Part shown: positions 5,544 to 6,313 of the stretch, piece after piece
How the letters are laid out: the number at the start of each line of letters is the position of its first letter
Position numbering within the stretch: the first letter of the stretch is position 1
Assembly: GCA_016201085.1 (NCBI GenBank)
Contig: JACQDO010000195.1
Coordinates: 1 to 6,313 of the forward strand
Source of the DNA: Hyphomicrobiales bacterium
GTDB lineage: Bacteria > Pseudomonadota > Alphaproteobacteria > Rhizobiales > Xanthobacteraceae
Direction: 5' to 3'
Length of the DNA stretch: 6,313 bases
The notes under the pieces: generated by a model
Database searches by the model: none
What the model was told of the DNA's origin: nothing
What the model saw: only the letters and a program-made list of their open reading frames with translations
Made by a program: the position numbers and the translations under genes

Positions 5544-6313
5544 TTTACGAAAGCCTCCAGAAGCCATCGGGTGATATCCGCCATGGGGGGCGAACGGAAG
5601 GGCGGCCGGCGCGATTCGTGCGCGGCTTCCACGACAATCTGACGGGCGCGATGAGATCGCGCTCGCGCCTGATTCGGCCGAATGAGGAGAAGGGGAGGCC
5701 TCCAGACTGACCGGGAGCATGTAGGGCTCCTTCTCGTACAGCACGTCCATCGAATCGCAGGTCGGGCCCGCCAGCACGCAAGGGCTCATGGCGTCGCCGT
5801 CGCGCAGGGTGCGAATCGGGTAACGAATCGATTCGTCCATGGTCTCGGCCAGACCGCCGAACTTGCCTATGTCGAGGTAGACCCAGCGCACGTCGTCTTC
5901 CTCGCTCTTCTTGGACACCAGCACGACCTCGGCCTCGATGGCGCCGGCATTGCCGACCATGCCGCGGCCCGGCTCGATGATGGTTTCCGGGATGCGGTTG
6001 CCGAAGTGCTTGCGCAGCGCCTTGAAGATGGCGTTGCCGTAGGTTTTTACCGTCGGCACGTTCTTCAGGTACTTGGCCGGGAAGCCGCCGCCCAGGTTGA
6101 CCATCGTGAGGTTCATGCCGCGCTCGCCGCATTCCTTGAACACGGCGGCCGCCGAGGCGAGAGCGCGGTCCCAGGCATGCTGGTTACGCTGCTGGGAGCC
6201 GACATGGAACGATACTCCATGCGGTTCCAGACCCAGTTTCAGGGCATGTTCCAGCACGTCCACGGCCATGGATGGCTCGCAGCCGAACTTGCGCGACAGC
6301 GGCCACTCCGCGC
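5544..6313 (-). CDS. Ornithine decarboxylase (type III PLP fold), 5' partial, C-terminus lost
   Basis: This is an alanine-racemase-fold ornithine/lysine decarboxylase that would make putrescine for the adjacent hss. The frame is open to the window edge; before the internal ATG at 6269 it reads AEWPLSRKFGCEPS, which is family sequence. About 150 N-terminal residues, including the PLP lysine, are outside. Visible motifs are FHVGSQQ (His at 6204-6206), NLGGGFP (phosphate-binding glycines at 6084-6092), IIEPGRGMV (EPGR at 5964-5975), YLDIGKFGGLAE and GPTCDSMD with the active-site Cys (5757-5759). Homology stops after LPVSLEA at about 5697. The usual last 35 or so residues, with the GAYT tyrosine that contacts the PLP phosphate and the FNGF segment, are absent. 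About 50 unrelated residues rich in Ser, Arg, Pro and Ala continue in frame to hss. Activity is therefore doubtful. It may be a decayed gene, a fusion with hss, or an assembly fault; codon 3' of 5697 should not be trusted as protein. Confidence 0.85.
5553..5706. repeat. 9-bp direct repeats flanking the anomalous odc-hss linker
   Basis: The same 9 nt, GCCTCCAGA on the + strand (TCTGGAGGC on -), occurs at 5553-5561 and 5698-5706. The copies bracket 136 nt that match neither decarboxylase nor hss. One copy is exactly where decarboxylase homology ends and the other contains the hss Shine-Dalgarno. The layout could reflect a target-site duplication, slipped recombination or chance. No terminal inverted repeats are evident in the enclosed segment. 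Confidence 0.45.
5554..5558 (-). promoter_or_regulatory. Shine-Dalgarno of hss
   Basis: GGAGG on the - strand lies 10 nt before ATG 5543. It supports independent translation start of hss even though the reading frame runs in from the decarboxylase. The site lies within a 9-nt sequence, TCTGGAGGC, that recurs at the point where decarboxylase homology stops. Confidence 0.6.

Noticed and set aside
5545..6132. Alternative - strand frame through the decarboxylase, checked as a frameshifted continuation
   Set aside because: Its sequence across 5545-5700 shows no decarboxylase tail motifs, so it is neither a rescued frame nor a separate gene.

Overview
The window looks like chromosomal DNA of an alphaproteobacterium, probably Hyphomicrobiales and likely near Bradyrhizobium/Rhodopseudomonas (Nitrobacteraceae). 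The grounds are the GC-rich coding style from about 1700 onward, an ornithine decarboxylase/homospermidine synthase pair of the Blastochloris/Rhodopseudomonas type, and a paired palindromic intergenic repeat whose arm translates as MGPRLRGDD, which is very common in these genomes. This placement rests on recognition; no search was run.

Region 1 (1-1574) is AT-richer and looks like an accessory insert. It holds the 3' part of a Gp37/Gp68-family (DUF5131, three-Cys-motif) gene on the + strand and, facing it, a complete three-Cys-motif partner gene (tcmP) on the - strand. Their 3' ends overlap by 50 bases. These families are known to travel together. The first resembles radical-SAM-like proteins and the second has a methyltransferase-like fold; their biochemical role is unknown to me. 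This pair is the best candidate for a poorly described system in the window.

Region 2 (about 1575-3913) starts with a compositional jump near 1575-1700 and an orphan terminator-like hairpin. It then carries a CobW/COG0523 GTPase with a His-rich metal-binding loop (1700-2746). A 128-bp palindromic repeat element (2753-2880) separates it from a WD40-repeat protein gene (2912-3913) on the same strand.

Region 3 (3914-4109) is the convergent gap between the WD40 gene and the polyamine genes. It is filled with nested palindromes that may serve as a two-way terminator.

Region 4 (4110-6313, - strand) is a polyamine module: a type III PLP-dependent ornithine decarboxylase (5' end outside the window) followed by homospermidine synthase. 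The first would make putrescine and the second would condense it to sym-homospermidine. The decarboxylase has lost its conserved C-terminal segment. It reads without a stop through about 157 nt of unrelated sequence into hss, making an apparent in-frame fusion. This could be a real gene-decay or fusion event, or an assembly error. hss keeps its own start and Shine-Dalgarno sequence.
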